64,000 nucleotides of DNA. Origin: an uncultured bacterium (lineage in GTDB: Bacteria; Pseudomonadota; Gammaproteobacteria; Burkholderiales; Burkholderiaceae_C). A program made the position numbers and the translations under genes. This document shows positions 7,774 through 18,089 of the stretch, one piece after another (position 1 is the stretch's first letter; every line of letters begins with the position of its first letter). The stretch lies in NCBI GenBank assembly GCA_903928495.1, contig CAIYQZ010000050.1, positions 23,526 to 87,525 of the forward strand, read 5' to 3'. The notes below the pieces were generated by a model. The model was not told the origin of the DNA, made no database searches, and saw only the letters and a list, made by a program, of their open reading frames with translations.

Positions 7774-9201
7774 TCAACCGCCGCTGGCCTGCGCAGCGTT
7801 GGCACGGGCGTGGTGTGCCACCAGTTTCACCAGCAGGGCCGAAGCCACACGGGCGGCGGGGCCGTCGGCACGGCTGGTCAGCGCGATGGGAATGCGGGCG
7901 CCCAACACAATGCCCGAGCCCGACGCACCGGCCAGGTACTCCAGTTGCTTGGCGAGCATGTTGCCGCTTTCGAGGTCGGGCACGGCCAGAATGTCTGCAT
8001 CGCCCGCCACGGGCGAGCGGATGCCCTTGACGTGCGCAGCGTGGGCCGAAATCGCGTTGTCAAACGCCAGCGGGCCATCCAGCACGCCGCCTTTGATCTG
8101 GCCCCGGTCGGCCATCTTGCACAGGGCTGCGGCGTCCAGCGTGGACGGAATGGCCGGGTTCACGGTTTCCACCGCCGACAGCAATGCCACCTTGGGTGCG
8201 GCCACGCCCATCACATGGGCAAAGTCGATGGCGTTTTGGATGATGTCCACCTTTTCTGGCAGAGAGGGATGGATGTTGAGCGCCGCGTCGGTGATGAGAA
8301 TGGGTTTGCTGTACGCCGGCACATCGAAGCGGAACACGTGCGACATGCGCCGCCCCGTGCGCAGCGCGCGCTGACCCAGCACGGCATGCACCATTTCGTC
8401 GGTGTGCAGGCTGCCTTTCATCAGGGCCTCAACGTCACCCTGCGCGGCCAGCGCAGCGGCGGCTTCTGCCGAGGCGTGGCTGTGTTCGGTGTCCACCAGC
8501 TGCATGCCGCTGATGTCCATGCCCGCGTCGGCCGCCAATTGGCGGATGCGGGCGCTGGGGCCCACCAGCACTGGCACGATCAGGCCCAAATTGGCCGCAT
8601 CGACCGCGCCTTGCAGCGATTCGGTGTCGCACGGATGCACCACGGCGCAACGCACAGGGGCCAGGTGGGCACCACGCGCCAGCAGCTCTTTCAGCCGGGC
8701 CTCCGGGTCGTACAGTTGGATGCGAGGGGCGGTCACGCGGGGCAACTTCAGCTTGCGGGTGGGGGCCACCACACGCGCCAAGCCATGCAACACGCGCTCG
8801 CCGCGCTGGTTGCTCACGTCGCAGTCCAGTTCCACCTGCTGGTTGGCCGGGTTTTTGGCGCGCACAGTGGCTTTCACCACCAGTGTGTCTCCCACGTGAA
8901 CAGGGCGCTGAAAGTGCAGTTCCTGGTCGACATAAATGGTGCCGGGGCCAGGGAATTCGGTACCCAGCAGGCCCGAAATCAGCGCACCACTCCACATGCC
9001 GTGGGCAATCACGCCGTGGAACAGCGTGTCGGCGGCGTAAGCCGGGTCGAGGTGTGCCGGGTTGGTATCGCCTGACACCGCAGCAAATGCCTGAATGTCC
9101 TGAAGCGTCAGTGTGCGCACCAGGCTGGCCGTCTGGCCCACAGTGAGTTCGTCAAAAGTGATGTTTTCGACCAGGTCGGGAGCAAGGTTGGGCGTGTTCA
9201 T
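7774..9201 (-). CDS. MaoC hydratase / phosphate acetyl- or butyryltransferase fusion
   Basis: A 475-residue two-domain protein. Residues about 10-140 form a MaoC-like hot-dog domain (VSGDTNPAHLDPAYA with the Asp/His pair, then HGMWSGALIS), which hydrates enoyl-CoA in related enzymes. Residues about 165-465 form a Pta/Ptb domain that moves an acyl group between CoA and phosphate (ILITDAALNIHPSL, LDGPLAFDNAIS, GSGIVLGARIPI). The family is annotated as bifunctional enoyl-CoA hydratase/phosphate acetyltransferase; the physiological acyl group is unknown. ATG 9201. It is the first gene of an operon with ackA, so acyl phosphate can be passed on directly. Confidence 0.92.
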   Translation of the reverse strand: MNTPNLAPDLVENITFDELTVGQTASLVRTLTLQDIQAFAAVSGDTNPAHLDPAYAADTLFHGVIAHGMWSGALISGLLGTEFPGPGTIYVDQELHFQRPVHVGDTLVVKATVRAKNPANQQVELDCDVSNQRGERVLHGLARVVAPTRKLKLPRVTAPRIQLYDPEARLKELLARGAHLAPVRCAVVHPCDTESLQGAVDAANLGLIVPVLVGPSARIRQLAADAGMDISGMQLVDTEHSHASAEAAAALAAQGDVEALMKGSLHTDEMVHAVLGQRALRTGRRMSHVFRFDVPAYSKPILITDAALNIHPSLPEKVDIIQNAIDFAHVMGVAAPKVALLSAVETVNPAIPSTLDAAALCKMADRGQIKGGVLDGPLAFDNAISAHAAHVKGIRSPVAGDADILAVPDLESGNMLAKQLEYLAGASGSGIVLGARIPIALTSRADGPAARVASALLVKLVAHHARANAAQASGG

Positions 9202-9215
9202 GGGTTTCGTTCGGA

Positions 9216-9255
9216 ATGCGAAAAAGCAATAAAAGCACAGTACCGTGTCTGTGCT
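9216..9255 (-). terminator. Rho-independent terminator after the unknown 147-residue gene
   Basis: On the minus strand, AGCACAG (9255-9249) pairs perfectly with CTGTGCT (9240-9234) across an 8-nt loop. A T-rich run, TTTATTGCTTTTT, follows. It lies just past the gene ending at 9277 and insulates the MaoC-Pta/ackA operon. Confidence 0.8.
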
Positions 9256-9276
9256 GTGTCGGCGGGCAAAGCGCGG

Positions 9277-9720
9277 TCAGGCGTTGCCGAAGAGCTTTTT
9301 GAGGTCCATGCCATCCATGCCAACGGCAAAACCGTCACGGGTTAGGCGGGCCGAGGCCTCTGTGAAGATGTCACGTGTGACGCTGGCACCCATTTCCTGG
9401 GCGTATTTCAGCTCGAGCTCGTAGCGCAACACCACCAAACCACGCAATTCCTCCCATTGACGGGAGGCACGGCGGTCGCTGGACGACGCCCTCGCACCGG
9501 TGCGGCGGTCGGCCTGGCTGCGCCGCTCGACCGACACGTGGGGGCTCTGGTACGTGATGACGCGCTGAATGTCAGGCTCCTGACGCAGCGACAGCCCAAG
9601 ACCCATGGCCAGGCGGGCGATGCGAGCATTGAGCTCACCCAACGAATCCACCCTGCGCTCCAGCAACTTGAGCTGGGGGTTGTTGTTGTCAGCGGGAGCG
9701 GAATCGGGTGATGAAGACAT
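9277..9720 (-). CDS. Conserved-looking protein of unknown function
   Basis: A 147-residue soluble protein that I do not recognise. The N-terminus is Ser/Pro/Asp/Asn-rich, followed by a likely coiled-coil stretch with leucines at heptad-like spacing (about 18-45). A basic, Arg-rich linker (RRSQADRRTGARASSSDRR) comes next, then a helical C-terminal half with WEELRGLVVLRYELELKYAQ and a Gly/Met-rich tail ending in KKLFGNA. There is no signal peptide or membrane segment. Start ATG 9720; a GTG at 9729 is possible. It is monocistronic by appearance, with its own terminator. Codon use resembles the neighbours, so it is probably a real resident gene. Confidence 0.75.
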   Translation of the reverse strand: MSSSPDSAPADNNNPQLKLLERRVDSLGELNARIARLAMGLGLSLRQEPDIQRVITYQSPHVSVERRSQADRRTGARASSSDRRASRQWEELRGLVVLRYELELKYAQEMGASVTRDIFTEASARLTRDGFAVGMDGMDLKKLFGNA

Positions 9721-9850
9721 GGCAGGCACGAGGGATGAACACGGGAGCGGCTAGATTAGCCCAAAGCAGCAACCGTGCCAATGGCGGGCAGCCGTGCAGT
9801 GCGGCACACAGCCGCACCTCTTGACCCAAGTCAACAACAACGGGGGCGAC

Positions 9851-10714
9851 TCACAGGTCGGCGGGTGCGGCAGGAACGTGTGCCATCGCCTCCCCCAGGC
9901 GAACCGGGCCACCCGACACCCAGTGATTGACAAAGTCCAACGTGTTGCGCGGCCACAGCAACACCACGGTAGAGCCCAGCAAAAAGCGGCCCATTTCGTC
10001 ACCCTGGCGCAGCACCACTTCGCCCGGCGCGTAGTCCCAGTTGCGCACGTTGGCGCTGCGGGGCGGGTTCACCACTCCATGCCAGGGCGTGGCCATGCTG
10101 CCCACGATGGTCGCGCCCACCAGCACCAGCGCCAGCGGGCCGTGTGGCGTGTCGAAATGGCACACCACGCGCTCGTTGCGGGCAAACAGGCCCGGCACAC
10201 CCCGAGCCGTGGCGGGGTTGACCGAAAACAGCTCGCCCGGCACATACACCATGCGACGCAAGGTGCCGTCGCACGGCATGTGGATGCGGTGGTAGTCGCG
10301 TGGACTGAGGTAAATGGTGGCGAAATGGCCGTCTGCATAGCGGGCCGCTTCATCGGCACTGCCTGCCAGCAGGGCCTGCGTGGAATAGCGGTGGCCTTTG
10401 GCCTGAAAAATCTGGTCGCCCGAGATGGGGCCCAACTGGCTGATGGCCCCGTCCACAGGGCAAACCCAGGGTGCATCAGCCAGGGGTCGGGCCCCGGGTT
10501 TCAGCGGGCGGGTGAAAAACTCGTTGAAGCTGGCGTAGCTGGCCGGGTCGGGGTTGGCGGCCTCGGCCATGTTGACGTTGTAGCGCGCCACGAATTTGCG
10601 AATCACCCACGTGGTCAGTCCTCCGGCCTGTGACCGGGCAAAAGCACCGGCGAGCTGGGTGAGGGCCTGTTTGGGCAGCAGGTACTGGGGGGCCACAGCC
10701 CAAAAGTCTGACAA
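9851..10714 (-). CDS. psd: Phosphatidylserine decarboxylase proenzyme, TTG start
   Basis: Makes phosphatidylethanolamine from phosphatidylserine at the inner membrane. The proenzyme self-cleaves at the Ser of LGST (246-249), which becomes the pyruvoyl group. [10 protein letters not shown] and the VGATIVGSM segment also fit the family. I start it at TTG 10714: it gives the familiar [16 protein letters not shown] N-terminus, and a perfect AAGGAG (10726-10721) lies 6 nt upstream. An in-frame ATG at 10753 would add 13 residues that are not family-like and has no ribosome site. Length from TTG is 287 residues. Confidence 0.93.
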   Translation of the reverse strand: MSDFWAVAPQYLLPKQALTQLAGAFARSQAGGLTTWVIRKFVARYNVNMAEAANPDPASYASFNEFFTRPLKPGARPLADAPWVCPVDGAISQLGPISGDQIFQAKGHRYSTQALLAGSADEAARYADGHFATIYLSPRDYHRIHMPCDGTLRRMVYVPGELFSVNPATARGVPGLFARNERVVCHFDTPHGPLALVLVGATIVGSMATPWHGVVNPPRSANVRNWDYAPGEVVLRQGDEMGRFLLGSTVVLLWPRNTLDFVNHWVSGGPVRLGEAMAHVPAAPADL

Positions 10715-10822
10715 ATCGCTCTCCTTGGTACAGCCACCGCCCGGCAAGGACATGGCGCGGCGATTCTAGGGGTTGTCGTTCGAGACCTCACAATGGTGTA
10801 CCACCGCACCCGATGCCCATCC

Positions 10823-11779
<957 letters not shown>

Positions 11780-11794
11780 GCGCCCGCAGCAAAC

Positions 11795-12454
11795 TCATGC
11801 AGCCGGGAGTTCGTACTCGCAAAGCCAGAAGTTATCCAGCGCTCGGTAAATGAATGAGGCCGCGAACGGCAACAGCAGGCTTTGCAACTCGGCTTCGGTT
11901 GGAAAGTTCTTCAGCACCCGGTGCATCGAACCGTCGCGAAGCACACGCTGTTGGTAGGTGTTGCCATCGGCGTCGGTCTCAGTGATGGGGAAATCCTGCA
12001 ACTGAATGGCTCCGTTGTCGATGAGCACCACCCGCGCACCCGGGCTGAGCCTGGCGTGCATGCTCTGGAAGAAAGCCCCGCGCCCCTGCACTGGCACATG
12101 GGACAACCACAGACCAGCAAAGGCGCCGTCAAACTGGCCCAGGTGGTGGGGCAGTGCATAGGCATCGGCCTGTTGAAACGACACATTCGCCGTGTGGGGG
12201 CGCTGTCGAGCGAGCGCCAGGGGCTCGGCGGTGAGGTCGGTGGCCACCATGCGCCTTACCACCGGAGCAATGTGCTGCGTCCAGTAGCCTGTGCCGCATG
12301 CCACCTCCAGCACTGTGCGCGCCTGGAGGCGGGCGGGCAGGTGCTCCCGCAGAAACGCCACATCGGCCTGGCGCTCGGGCTTCAGGTAGACCGCGTCGTA
12401 GTACGGGGCACGCTCCGCATAGTAGGCGCGCATGTCGGCACTGGCGTGTGTCAT
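11795..12454 (-). CDS. Class I SAM-dependent methyltransferase
   Basis: A 219-residue soluble methyltransferase. Motif I is VLEVACGTGYW at about 48-58, the motif II acidic residue is in VATDLTAEPL, and a post-motif ADAYALP binds the adenine side. The N-terminus (MRAYYAERAPYYDAVY) resembles the UbiE/Methyltransf_11 and trans-aconitate groups. The substrate cannot be named. It converges with the NodI-like gene (15 bp between stops). Upstream lies an AT-rich stretch with a dispersed repeat. Confidence 0.85.
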   Translation of the reverse strand: MTHASADMRAYYAERAPYYDAVYLKPERQADVAFLREHLPARLQARTVLEVACGTGYWTQHIAPVVRRMVATDLTAEPLALARQRPHTANVSFQQADAYALPHHLGQFDGAFAGLWLSHVPVQGRGAFFQSMHARLSPGARVVLIDNGAIQLQDFPITETDADGNTYQQRVLRDGSMHRVLKNFPTEAELQSLLLPFAASFIYRALDNFWLCEYELPAA

Positions 12455-12535
12455 GTCACCACCCGGCGAAAAAATTCAAACAAAAACAGACTTCAGCGCT
12501 TTTCTGCATTGAATACATTGCTATTAAAGTTTTTA

Positions 12536-12578
12536 AACAGCATACTATTTAATACCATCAAGCGCCAGGGGCACTTTT
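12536..12578 (+). repeat. Dispersed AT-rich repeat, copy 2
   Basis: Contains GCATACTATTTAATACC, then ATCAAGCGCCAGGGGCA and a T run. The core matches the copy at 53909 closely. It lies just downstream of the purT stop codon, in a 127-bp spacer that is clearly AT-rich. Confidence 0.75.
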
Positions 12579-12581
12579 GGA

Positions 12582-13808
12582 TCATATTTTCCGGGGTTTC
12601 ACCAGGCTGGCGGCCAGCTTGGCATTGGCGCGAGCTGCGTCGGTGTCGGCCGCCCGGGCCAGCGCCACGCCCATGCGGCGTTTGACAAAACTTTCGGGTT
12701 TGCCGAACAAACGCAGGTCGGTCCCGGGCACGCGCAGGGCCTCGTCCACACCGTCAAACACAATGCCTTCGGCCTCCACGCCACCATAAATCACGGCGCT
12801 GGCGCCGGGATTGCGCAGGCTGGTGTCCACCGGCAGCCCCAGGATGGCGCGGGCGTGCAGCTCAAACTCGCTCTGGTGCTGGGTGCACAGCGTCACCAGC
12901 CCCGTATCGTGCGGGCGGGGGCTGACCTCGCTGAACCACACCTGCTCGCCCTTCACAAACAGCTCCACGCCAAACAGGCCCAGTCCGGCGGGTTTGCCGT
13001 CCAGGCCCATCCCGAGGTTGTCGGTCACGGTTTTGGCGATGTGGCGTGAGGCGGCCAGCGCCGAGGGGTGCATGGCCATGGGCTGCCAGCTTTCCACATA
13101 GTCGCCACTGACCTGCACGTGACCAATGGGGTCGCAGAAGTGCGTGAGCACCCTGCCATCTGAGCCCAGGGCGCGCACGGTGAGCTGGGTGATTTCGTAG
13201 TCGAAGTCAATGAAGCCTTCCACGATCACACGACCATGGCTCACGCGGCCACCGGCCATGGCGTAGTCCCAAGCCTTGGCCACGTCGGCTGGGCTGTCGA
13301 TCTTGCTTTGGCCTTTGCCACTGCTGCTCATCACGGGCTTGACGACACAGGGGTAACCAATGCCTCCGTCAATGGCGGCTTGCAGTTCAGCCAGCGAGTC
13401 GCAAAACACGTAGGGGCTGGTGGGCAGTTTGAGGGTTTCGGCTGCCAGGCGGCGGATGCCTTCGCGGTCCATGGTCAGGCGCGCGGCGCGGGCGGTGGGC
13501 ACCACCTTCGCCACGCCAGCGGCTTCCAGCTCTTCGAGCATGGGGGTGGCAATGGCCTCGATCTCGGGCACCACCAGGTGGGGGCGTTCGGCTTCGATCA
13601 GCGCTTTCAGTTGCGCCGGGTCGCTCATGGTGATGGTGCGGCTGTGGTGGGCCACCTGCTGGCCCGGGGCGTTGTCGTAGCGGTCCACCGCAATGGTTTC
13701 GACCCCCAGGCGTTGCAAAGCCAACAGCACCTCTTTGCCCAACTCGCCCGAGCCGAGCAGCATCACTTTGGTGGCGTGGGGAGACAGGGGTGTGCCAAGG
13801 GTGGTCAT
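12582..13808 (-). CDS. purT: Formate-dependent phosphoribosylglycinamide formyltransferase
   Basis: A folate-independent step of purine synthesis: it uses formate and ATP to formylate GAR. 408 residues, ATP-grasp superfamily. The N-terminal domain has [12 protein letters not shown]; the ATP-grasp core has [15 protein letters not shown], and downstream come GVELFVKG and [11 protein letters not shown], which fit PurT rather than PurK. ATG 13808 matches the usual N-terminus; a GTG at 13847 would add an unlikely tail. The stop codon lies 4 bp from a dispersed repeat. The gene sits on the opposite strand between the two halves of a NodIJ-like ABC system. Confidence 0.95.
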   Translation of the reverse strand: MTTLGTPLSPHATKVMLLGSGELGKEVLLALQRLGVETIAVDRYDNAPGQQVAHHSRTITMSDPAQLKALIEAERPHLVVPEIEAIATPMLEELEAAGVAKVVPTARAARLTMDREGIRRLAAETLKLPTSPYVFCDSLAELQAAIDGGIGYPCVVKPVMSSSGKGQSKIDSPADVAKAWDYAMAGGRVSHGRVIVEGFIDFDYEITQLTVRALGSDGRVLTHFCDPIGHVQVSGDYVESWQPMAMHPSALAASRHIAKTVTDNLGMGLDGKPAGLGLFGVELFVKGEQVWFSEVSPRPHDTGLVTLCTQHQSEFELHARAILGLPVDTSLRNPGASAVIYGGVEAEGIVFDGVDEALRVPGTDLRLFGKPESFVKRRMGVALARAADTDAARANAKLAASLVKPRKI

Positions 13809-13880
13809 GGGGGCAGGCTTTCTTGGGGGGTTGTGACGAGCCACCACTGTAAATCAGGCCGGATTGCGCACAATGCGGGC

Positions 13881-14711
13881 ATGCACACCAACCCTGCCCT
13901 GCCCAACACGCCCGCCGCGCCCTCTGTTTGGCGCGCACCGCAACTGTCAATGCGATGGTGGCCGGTGTGGCAGCGCAACCTGCTGGTGTGGAAAAAACTG
14001 GCCATCCCCAGCCTGGTGGGCAACATCGCCGAGCCGCTGATGTGGCTGGTAGCCTTTGGCTACGGCCTGGGTGCACTGGTGGGCCAGGTGGACATGGGTT
14101 CCGAGAAGGTGCCGTACATCCTGTTCCTGGCCAGCGGCAGCGTCTGCATGAGCGCGATGAACGCGGCCAGTTTCGAGGCGCTGTACTCGGCCTTTTCTCG
14201 CATGCACGTGCAAAAAACCTGGGACGGCATCCTGAACGCCCCTGTGCGGCTGGACGACGTGGTGCTGGCCGAAATGCTGTGGGCCGCGTTCAAGGCGCTG
14301 TTCACGGTCACGGCCATCCTGTGTGTGATGCTGGCCCTGGGCATCAGCCACAGCCCCAAACTGCTCCTGGCCTGGCCGGTGCTGGCGCTGGTGGGCATCA
14401 CCTTCAGTTGCATTGCGCTGGTGTTCAACGCACTGGCCAAGGGCTATGACTTTTTCACGTATTACTTCACGCTCGGCCTCACACCCATGATGTTTTTGAG
14501 CGGTGTGTTTTTCCCGCGCGACCAATTGCCCGCTGCCGTGCGCTGGCTGTCAGAACTGCTGCCCCTGACCCACGCCGTGGCCCTGGTGCGCCCGCTGTTC
14601 ATGGACCGCTGGCCCACCGACACGCTGCTGCACCTGGGTGTGCTCGTGGTGTACGCGGTGGTGGGCTTCTGGGTGGCGCTGGCGCTCACACGCAAGCGGT
14701 TTGCTGGATAA
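13881..14711 (+). CDS. ABC-2 type permease, NodJ-like
   Basis: A 276-residue integral inner-membrane protein with six likely membrane segments, typical of the NodJ family. The loop sequence VQKTWDGILNAPVRLDDVVLAE and the C-terminal MMFLSGVFFPRDQLP followed by LPLTHAVALVRPLF are characteristic of this group. ATG 13881 begins the family-like region after 75 bp of spacer divergent from purT. It should pair with the NodI-like ATPase at 10823-11779. Confidence 0.9.
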   Translation: MHTNPALPNTPAAPSVWRAPQLSMRWWPVWQRNLLVWKKLAIPSLVGNIAEPLMWLVAFGYGLGALVGQVDMGSEKVPYILFLASGSVCMSAMNAASFEALYSAFSRMHVQKTWDGILNAPVRLDDVVLAEMLWAAFKALFTVTAILCVMLALGISHSPKLLLAWPVLALVGITFSCIALVFNALAKGYDFFTYYFTLGLTPMMFLSGVFFPRDQLPAAVRWLSELLPLTHAVALVRPLFMDRWPTDTLLHLGVLVVYAVVGFWVALALTRKRFAG

Positions 14712-14737
14712 GCGGTTGCCACTCCAACATCCGCAGC

Positions 14738-15634
14738 TCAGCCCTTCAGTGCTCCGTCATACAAGCCATACAGGGCAGAGGTCACTTCTAGCAAGCGTTC
14801 GCTGGTGGTGCAAATGTTTTCCATGGTCCGCAGGTCGCGGCCCGGGTGGGTCAGCGCTGTGGACATCAACAGCCACTGTGGCTCCAGCAACTTGATCTGG
14901 CTATCAATCGCGTCGCTTCTGACCGGACTGGCAACAAGGGTTCGCAACCCAGCACCAAATTCGGTTCGAGCCTGGCTCACTTCTTTCAATTGTTTGTCGG
15001 GTTGAATGCCAGCACTGGCCAACAGGAAGTGCACGGCAGCATGTTGGGTCAAGCGCTGCAAGTCTGCCGTGGTGGCCAGTACCTGCGAGGTGGTTCTTCC
15101 CAATGCCTGCACCAGCGCCACAACCAATGCATCCACCCGGTCACCGACCACATCAGCGATGTCGGCGAACGCCGCCGTGCTGTCGGGTTTGCTCACATCC
15201 AGTGAGTTGGATTTTTTCAGGAAGTCCTCGTAGGCCTCTTTGGCGGGTGCGAGGTGGCGCTGGGCAACATCGGGCAAACCGGCCGCAGACAGTTCATCCA
15301 GCACCTTGAGAACCTCGCGCCGGGTGTCTTCCAGCAAACGCTCGGCCCGGGAAACCAGCACGTTCAGGCTGCGCTGCACCTGGCACCGCGTGACCCGGTC
15401 AGACAACACCGACAACCGCGTGGCCTTGCCAATCAGCACACGCAACTCATCGGCCGTCGCAGGCGGTTTTCCCGCCTTTGGCTGAGGCTGAGCACACACT
15501 GGACCGACACCTGCAACGCTCAGGCACGACGTTGCCACCCCTAGCCGCCACAACAAGGCCCTGCGTGACCAACCAGCGGCATCACCGTCTGACCGGACCA
15601 TTGAATGAGCAGAAACAGATATCGACCCGGTCAT
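14738..15634 (-). CDS. Exported protein with PilJ/type IV pili MCP N-terminal-like domain
   Basis: A 298-residue secreted protein. The N-region RRALLWRLGVATSC followed by a hydrophobic stretch ending in VCAQ looks like a signal peptide, possibly a Tat type. The rest is almost all helical, with repeated short blocks such as IGKATRLSVLSDRVTRCQ and a second Gln/Ala-rich half. This is the pattern I associate with the PilJ N-terminal domain, found alone in some Burkholderiales periplasmic proteins and in nitrate-sensing receptors. No membrane or signalling domain follows, so it cannot act as a receptor alone. Start ATG 15634; ATG 15601 is an alternative. The functional name is tentative. Confidence 0.65.
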   Translation of the reverse strand: MTGSISVSAHSMVRSDGDAAGWSRRALLWRLGVATSCLSVAGVGPVCAQPQPKAGKPPATADELRVLIGKATRLSVLSDRVTRCQVQRSLNVLVSRAERLLEDTRREVLKVLDELSAAGLPDVAQRHLAPAKEAYEDFLKKSNSLDVSKPDSTAAFADIADVVGDRVDALVVALVQALGRTTSQVLATTADLQRLTQHAAVHFLLASAGIQPDKQLKEVSQARTEFGAGLRTLVASPVRSDAIDSQIKLLEPQWLLMSTALTHPGRDLRTMENICTTSERLLEVTSALYGLYDGALKG

Positions 15635-15754
15635 GAGAACCCCTGGATGCCCCCGCAAGGGTGGGTGGCTGACCCATGATACAGAGCAGGCCAGATGGCC
15701 AGCTGGGCGCCACTCAATGGCCCGAGCAATGGGCGAACGTGCTGGGAAAAGGGG

Positions 15755-16873
15755 TCAGGTTCGCAGCAAATCTGCTGCCGAGCGCACCACACCCTGAACG
15801 CTGCCGTGCTCGGCAAAACGTTGGCGCAGCAAGGTGGCGTGGTTGCCCTCTTGGCCAGCCGTGCGTTCGACATCATCGAGCGCGGCCAGCGAGTTCAGCG
15901 CCAGGGCGTGCGGTTGCAGCACGCGCAGGGTGGCCAGAATGTCTTCGCGGATGCTGATTTGTTCGCGCGTTTTGGGGTTGACCATCATGCCGTCCAGCCC
16001 GAAGCGGCAGGCCTGGAAGCGGTTGTAGGTGTAGACCAAATAGTCGTCTTCGGCGGGCATGTGCTCGGTGCGTTGCAGCAGGTGGCGGCACAGGGCCTGC
16101 AGGTAGCAGGCCAGGCCAGCAGCGCGCTCAACGGTCAAGGGCGTGTCGCACACGCGCAGTTCAATGGTGCCGTACTCGGGTTTGGGGCGGATGTCCCAAT
16201 AAAAGTCTTTCATCGACTTCACCACGCCAGTGGACTCCATCTTGGTGAAGTAGTCATGGGCAAATTCATCCCAACTCAGCGTAAACGGTGCGCGGCCGCT
16301 CAAGGGGAACGCAAACACCGAGTTCAGCCGGGCCGAGTCGAACAGCGTGTCCACCCCCTGCAAATACGGCGACGACGCGCTGAGCGCGATGAAGTGCGGC
16401 ACGTAGCGGTTGAGCGAGTGGAGCAAAAACAGCGCTTCGTCGGCACTGGCGCAGCCGATGTGCACGTGCTGGCCAAACACAGTGAACTGCTTGGCCAGGT
16501 AGCCGTACAGGCCACTGAGTTCCTTGAAGCGGGGTTTGGCAAAAATGCGCTGCTCGAACCAGCGCTGGAACGGATGGGTACCACCCCCCGCCACCTCGAT
16601 GTTGAGCCGGTCGCCGGCGGCCACCAGGGTGTTGCGGATGTCGCGCAGTTGGGCCAGCAGATCGGCGTGGTCGGTGTGGATGCCAGTGGCCACCTCGATC
16701 ATGCTTTGCGTCATTTCGGGTGTGACCACGCCAGGGAAAGGCTGGCGACCCAACAGCTCCAGCAGGTCGTTGGCGGTGCTGGACAGGTCAAAGTCGTACG
16801 TGTTGACGAGTTGCAGCTCCAGCTCCACGCCCATGGTGAGCGAGTCGGATGATTTGAAGGCTTCCAAAGGCAT
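15755..16873 (-). CDS. ybdK: YbdK-family carboxylate-amine ligase (weak glutamate-cysteine ligase)
   Basis: A 372-residue ATP-dependent ligase of the GCS2 family. E. coli YbdK joins glutamate and cysteine weakly. Motifs seen are [10 protein letters not shown] at the N-terminus, [35 protein letters not shown] and [15 protein letters not shown]; length and start are typical. ATG 16873 lies 13 bp after the stop of the Kef-like antiporter, so it is the last gene of a four-gene operon. Because Kef antiporters are gated by glutathione and its adducts in other bacteria, a gamma-glutamyl ligase here is suggestive, but the link is inferred. Confidence 0.9.
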   Translation of the reverse strand: MPLEAFKSSDSLTMGVELELQLVNTYDFDLSSTANDLLELLGRQPFPGVVTPEMTQSMIEVATGIHTDHADLLAQLRDIRNTLVAAGDRLNIEVAGGGTHPFQRWFEQRIFAKPRFKELSGLYGYLAKQFTVFGQHVHIGCASADEALFLLHSLNRYVPHFIALSASSPYLQGVDTLFDSARLNSVFAFPLSGRAPFTLSWDEFAHDYFTKMESTGVVKSMKDFYWDIRPKPEYGTIELRVCDTPLTVERAAGLACYLQALCRHLLQRTEHMPAEDDYLVYTYNRFQACRFGLDGMMVNPKTREQISIREDILATLRVLQPHALALNSLAALDDVERTAGQEGNHATLLRQRFAEHGSVQGVVRSAADLLRT

Positions 16874-16886
16874 GGTGGTGGGGCTT

Positions 16887-18083
16887 TCAGCTGTCCTGGT
16901 GGGCGTGGGCCTCGCGGGCGGCCACCAGCGCACGTTGAGTGACCATGGGCCCCAGCAGCTCCAGTACCAGCACCATGCCGGCGATGGTGGCCAGGGTCTG
17001 GTCGGCCAGGTCAAAGCCCACGGCTCCACTCTGCCCCACCAACAGCACCACAAAAGCCGACATGGGGCTGAGGGCCAGGCCCGTCATCACACCCTTTTGC
17101 TGGCTGATGCCGCTGACTTGCGCTGTGCCCACGTTCACCGCCACCTTGGCCAGCCCGCGCACCAGCACGAGAACGAGGCCCAGGCCCAGGCTTTGCCAGA
17201 CATCAACCCATTCCAGCACCGAGGCCACATACACAAACAAAAACACGCTGAGCAAGTCGCCTGCCGTGCCAAAGTTGCGCTGCGCGTTGGTGAGGTGCAC
17301 TCGGCGTTCGCGCGCCACGATGCCAAACGTGAGGGCTGCCAGCAGCGGCGACAGCTTCAAGCCGTAGGCCGCCGTGGTCAGCAACACCACCGCCAGGGCA
17401 AACACCACCGTCACGCCGTCGGGGGCGCGGAACTGCTGGCCTTTCAGCAGCTTGGGCACCAGGTACCCCAGCACAGCGCCCACCGCAATGGACGTGGCCA
17501 GCACGTGGATGCTGCCAAACGCCGCCTGCAGCCAGTCGCCCGACACCCGCAGCGTGCGTGAGCCCATGACCACTTTCAGCGCCAGCACCGACATGAGGCA
17601 GTTGATGGCGGTGAGGTGCATCACCCGCTCGGTAACCTGCCCCGCGCTGCGAAGCTCATGCACCACCCGCAAAATGCCGGCCGGTGAACTGGCGATTGCC
17701 AGAGCGGCCACGGCCAGGCGCACGTGCTGGCGCATCTCATCAAACAGACCGGTGGCGGCGTACACCAGCACAAAGGTCAGCAGCGACTCCATGACGCCCG
17801 CCGCCAGCACCCAGGGGTTGGCCCTGAACCAGCGCAAGTTGATGCGATAGCCCAGCTCAAACAGCACCAGCGACAACGCCACGTTGGCCACAAACGGCAG
17901 GCCGGTGATCTCATCGGTCAGGCCAGGCAGGTGCACCGCGCCTGCCGCCATGCCCACCGCCACATAGCTGCTGACGCGTGGGATGTGCCAGCGGGCGTTC
18001 AGCGCATCGGCCAGCAACCACGCCACCAGCAGCACCAGCGGCCAGGCAACGGCTTGCAACAAAAAGGACAGATCGCTGGTCAT
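16887..18083 (-). CDS. Kef-type cation:proton antiporter, membrane domain only
   Basis: A 398-residue CPA2-family membrane protein with about 12 hydrophobic segments. It should exchange K+ or Na+ for protons. Family features include the early Gly-rich [26 protein letters not shown] and the discontinuous helix region near [11 protein letters not shown]. Full-length KefB/KefC proteins are about 600 residues with a C-terminal RCK (TrkA-N) domain; none is present here, so gating must come from elsewhere if it exists. It sits 6 bp after a methyltransferase and 13 bp before ybdK. Confidence 0.85.
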   Translation of the reverse strand: MTSDLSFLLQAVAWPLVLLVAWLLADALNARWHIPRVSSYVAVGMAAGAVHLPGLTDEITGLPFVANVALSLVLFELGYRINLRWFRANPWVLAAGVMESLLTFVLVYAATGLFDEMRQHVRLAVAALAIASSPAGILRVVHELRSAGQVTERVMHLTAINCLMSVLALKVVMGSRTLRVSGDWLQAAFGSIHVLATSIAVGAVLGYLVPKLLKGQQFRAPDGVTVVFALAVVLLTTAAYGLKLSPLLAALTFGIVARERRVHLTNAQRNFGTAGDLLSVFLFVYVASVLEWVDVWQSLGLGLVLVLVRGLAKVAVNVGTAQVSGISQQKGVMTGLALSPMSAFVVLLVGQSGAVGFDLADQTLATIAGMVLVLELLGPMVTQRALVAAREAHAHQDS

Positions 18084-18089
18084 GCAGGT

